Positions 13,098-14,263 of a DNA stretch of 14,263 nt are shown here, piece by piece. Made by a program: the position numbers and the translations under genes. A model generated the notes under the pieces. The model was not told the origin of the DNA. It was given only the letters and a program-made list of their open reading frames with translations, and searched no databases. Source of the stretch: Kiritimatiellales bacterium (GTDB lineage Bacteria; Verrucomicrobiota; Kiritimatiellia; Kiritimatiellales; Pontiellaceae); assembly GCA_021734595.1 (NCBI GenBank), contig JAIPIO010000074.1, forward strand, positions 1 to 14,263, read 5' to 3'. Every line of letters begins with the position of its first letter. Positions within the stretch are counted from its first letter, which is position 1.

Positions 13098-13706
13098 TCA
13101 GCCGTATACCTCGGTATAGTCTTCCATCGCCGCTTCGATCACGGAATAGGCCTGTTCGCGGCCGTAGATTGTCTCGATGTGCACGTCCGACGGCTGGCCG
13201 GGCACCAGTTTGTAGGTGGCGAAATAGTGGCGCAGGCGCTCCAGCAGGGCCGGGGGAATATCTTTTACATCCATCGCCTCTTTCCAGAACTGGTCGTTGT
13301 CGAGCACTGCGATAATCTTGTCGTCGGCTTCGCCGTTGTCGATCATCTGGATCCCGCCGATCACGCGCGCGCGGAGGATGACTTCGCCGCGGTTGATGGG
13401 ACGCTCGGTGATCACGCAGATATCCAGCGGGTCGGTATCGCCGCACTCGGATTTGGCCGAAAGGCCATGCACCCGGGTTGCGCAGTAGGTTTGCGGAATG
13501 AAGCCGTAGAGCGTAGGGGTCATCGAGGAGGTCAGCTGCGGCCGGTCGACGCGCAGATAGCCCGTGGTTTTGTCCACCTCGTATTTAACCGCATCGAACG
13601 GCGTCATTTCAATGTAGGCGTTCACGATGCGTGGATGGTCCTCGCCCACTTCAAGCCCGTGCCACGGATGCGGCCGCCAGCGGTAGAATGTTTTTGGAAA
13701 TGCCAT
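13098..13706 (-). CDS. ppa: Inorganic pyrophosphatase (family I)
   Basis: The product (202 residues) hydrolyses pyrophosphate to two phosphates, pulling biosynthetic reactions forward; Mg-dependent, cytoplasmic. Seen: the signature GDTDPLD (89-95, metal ligands D90, D92, D95), KYE (41-43), YGFIPQTYC (67-75), and GEADDKI (125-131, acidic ligands and Lys). The chain is longer than the about 175-residue E. coli form, with an extended N-terminus (MAFPKTFYRWRPHPWHGLE), as in the eukaryote-like bacterial group. AGGAAGGAA precedes the ATG. It follows the murA gene by 26 bases in the same direction and may be co-transcribed with it. Confidence 0.95.
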   Translation of the reverse strand: MAFPKTFYRWRPHPWHGLEVGEDHPRIVNAYIEMTPFDAVKYEVDKTTGYLRVDRPQLTSSMTPTLYGFIPQTYCATRVHGLSAKSECGDTDPLDICVITERPINRGEVILRARVIGGIQMIDNGEADDKIIAVLDNDQFWKEAMDVKDIPPALLERLRHYFATYKLVPGQPSDVHIETIYGREQAYSVIEAAMEDYTEVYG

Positions 13707-13732
13707 AGTATTTTTTCCTTCCTGTCGGGTTG

Positions 13733-14263
13733 CTAGTCAACGCGCACAATATCCGCTCCAAGCGCGGCAAGTCGATCCTCAATCGCTTCGTAACCGCGAT
13801 CGATAACCTGGGCGTTATTGATGATGCTTTCGCCCTCCGCGCAGCAGGCGGCGATCAGCATGGCCATCCCCGCGCGGATGTCCGGGCTCGTCAGTGTGCT
13901 GCCACGCAGCCTGGATGGGCCGATCACCACCACCCGGTGCGGGTCGCACTGGATAATGTTGGCGCCCATGCTCATGAGATGGTCGACAAAATACATGCGG
14001 CTCTCGAACATTTTCTCGAAGAAGAGCGCCGTGCCCAGCGTCTGGGTGGCCAGCACGACCGAAACACTCATCAAGTCGGACGGAAACGCCGGCCAGATGC
14101 CGTCTTCGATTTTCGGCGTGACGTTTCCAAGGTCTGGAAGTATCCGCCGTTCCTTTCCGGACTCCAGGAAAAGCGCGCCCTCCTTCACGGCCCAACTTAC
14201 CCCGAACTTCTCAAAGGTTTTTCCCATCACATGCAGCGCCAGCGGGTCACCCGCATTCGGAAT
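13733..14263 (-). CDS. murA: UDP-GlcNAc enolpyruvyl transferase, C-terminal 176 residues (partial)
   Basis: The frame is open to the window edge, so the 5' part is missing. MurA transfers enolpyruvate from PEP to UDP-GlcNAc, the first committed step of peptidoglycan synthesis, in the cytoplasm. Visible family blocks: WPAFPSDLMSV (the FPTD block with the catalytic Asp), FEKMFESRMYFVDHLMSMGA, SPDIRAGMAMLIAACCAEGES (in place of the usual DLRASAAL) and DRGYEAIEDRLAALGADIVRV at the end (Arg of DRGYE contacts PEP in known structures). The catalytic Cys region lies outside the window. The DIRAG form and CDPHRVVVIGP suggest a MurA subtype rather than the E. coli-like one. An exact palindrome copy lies at 14125-14139. 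No internal start is credible; the frame continues upstream of the GTG/ATG near 14230. Confidence 0.9.
   Translation of the reverse strand: MPNAGDPLALHVMGKTFEKFGVSWAVKEGALFLESGKERRILPDLGNVTPKIEDGIWPAFPSDLMSVSVVLATQTLGTALFFEKMFESRMYFVDHLMSMGANIIQCDPHRVVVIGPSRLRGSTLTSPDIRAGMAMLIAACCAEGESIINNAQVIDRGYEAIEDRLAALGADIVRVD
14125..14139. repeat. Palindrome TTCCA-AGGTC-TGGAA inside murA
   Basis: Exact copy of the window-wide motif, encoding part of LPDLGN on the minus strand. The reading frame is the same as in the HD and M24 copies. Confidence 0.75.

Overview
The window looks like part of the chromosome of a PVC-group bacterium, most likely Kiritimatiellota (Pontiella-like) or a near relative. The reasons are a PEP-CTERM sorting tail, the DUF1573/rhodanese/MauE gene set, and intergenic repeats of a style I associate with that group. 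The assignment is inferred from general resemblance and was not searched. The right two thirds is core chromosome around the dnaA-dnaN replication genes. The left end is an accessory integron-like locus.

Layout: (1) 1-2113 is a candidate integron. A tyrosine recombinase of the IntI class (1124-2113, +) carries the IntI-specific insertion. Upstream of it lie an array of TTCCAYATATGACC repeats and two direct GTTGGCA core-like sites (843-892). A leftward gene for a small PEP-CTERM exported protein (86-685, -) follows. Just after its stop codon, at the window edge, is an imperfect inverted repeat (1-74) with the geometry of an attC site. If this is right, the PEP-CTERM gene is the first cassette and more cassettes may lie to the left of the window. 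(2) 2114-2501 is a gene-free repeat island. (3) 2502-5293 (-) is a compact three-gene operon: ACT-domain malic enzyme, six-helix membrane protein, HD-domain hydrolase. (4) 5364-5467 holds four hairpin palindromes, followed by a lipoprotein gene (5478-5999, -) and a small conserved-looking 84-residue protein (6091-6345, -). (5) tRNA-Gln(CUG) is on the plus strand at 6406-6479. (6) dnaN and dnaA run leftward (6567-9362). One perfect DnaA box lies in the dnaA-dnaN gap, and another overlaps the start codon of the divergent M24 peptidase gene (9652-10776, +), so oriC is probably in one of these gaps. (7) Rightward genes follow: a Spy-like exported protein with a strong terminator, then a tightly overlapped DUF1573-rhodanese-MauE operon (11516-13097). 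(8) Leftward inorganic pyrophosphatase and the C-terminal part of MurA close the window.

A 15-bp palindrome, TTCCA-N5-TGGAA, occurs in 11 exact copies across the window (about 0.01 expected by chance with equal base use), both between genes and inside four coding regions. Its spacer is biased to ATGNY, so it is directional. This and the candidate attC/attI architecture are the two signals most worth following.
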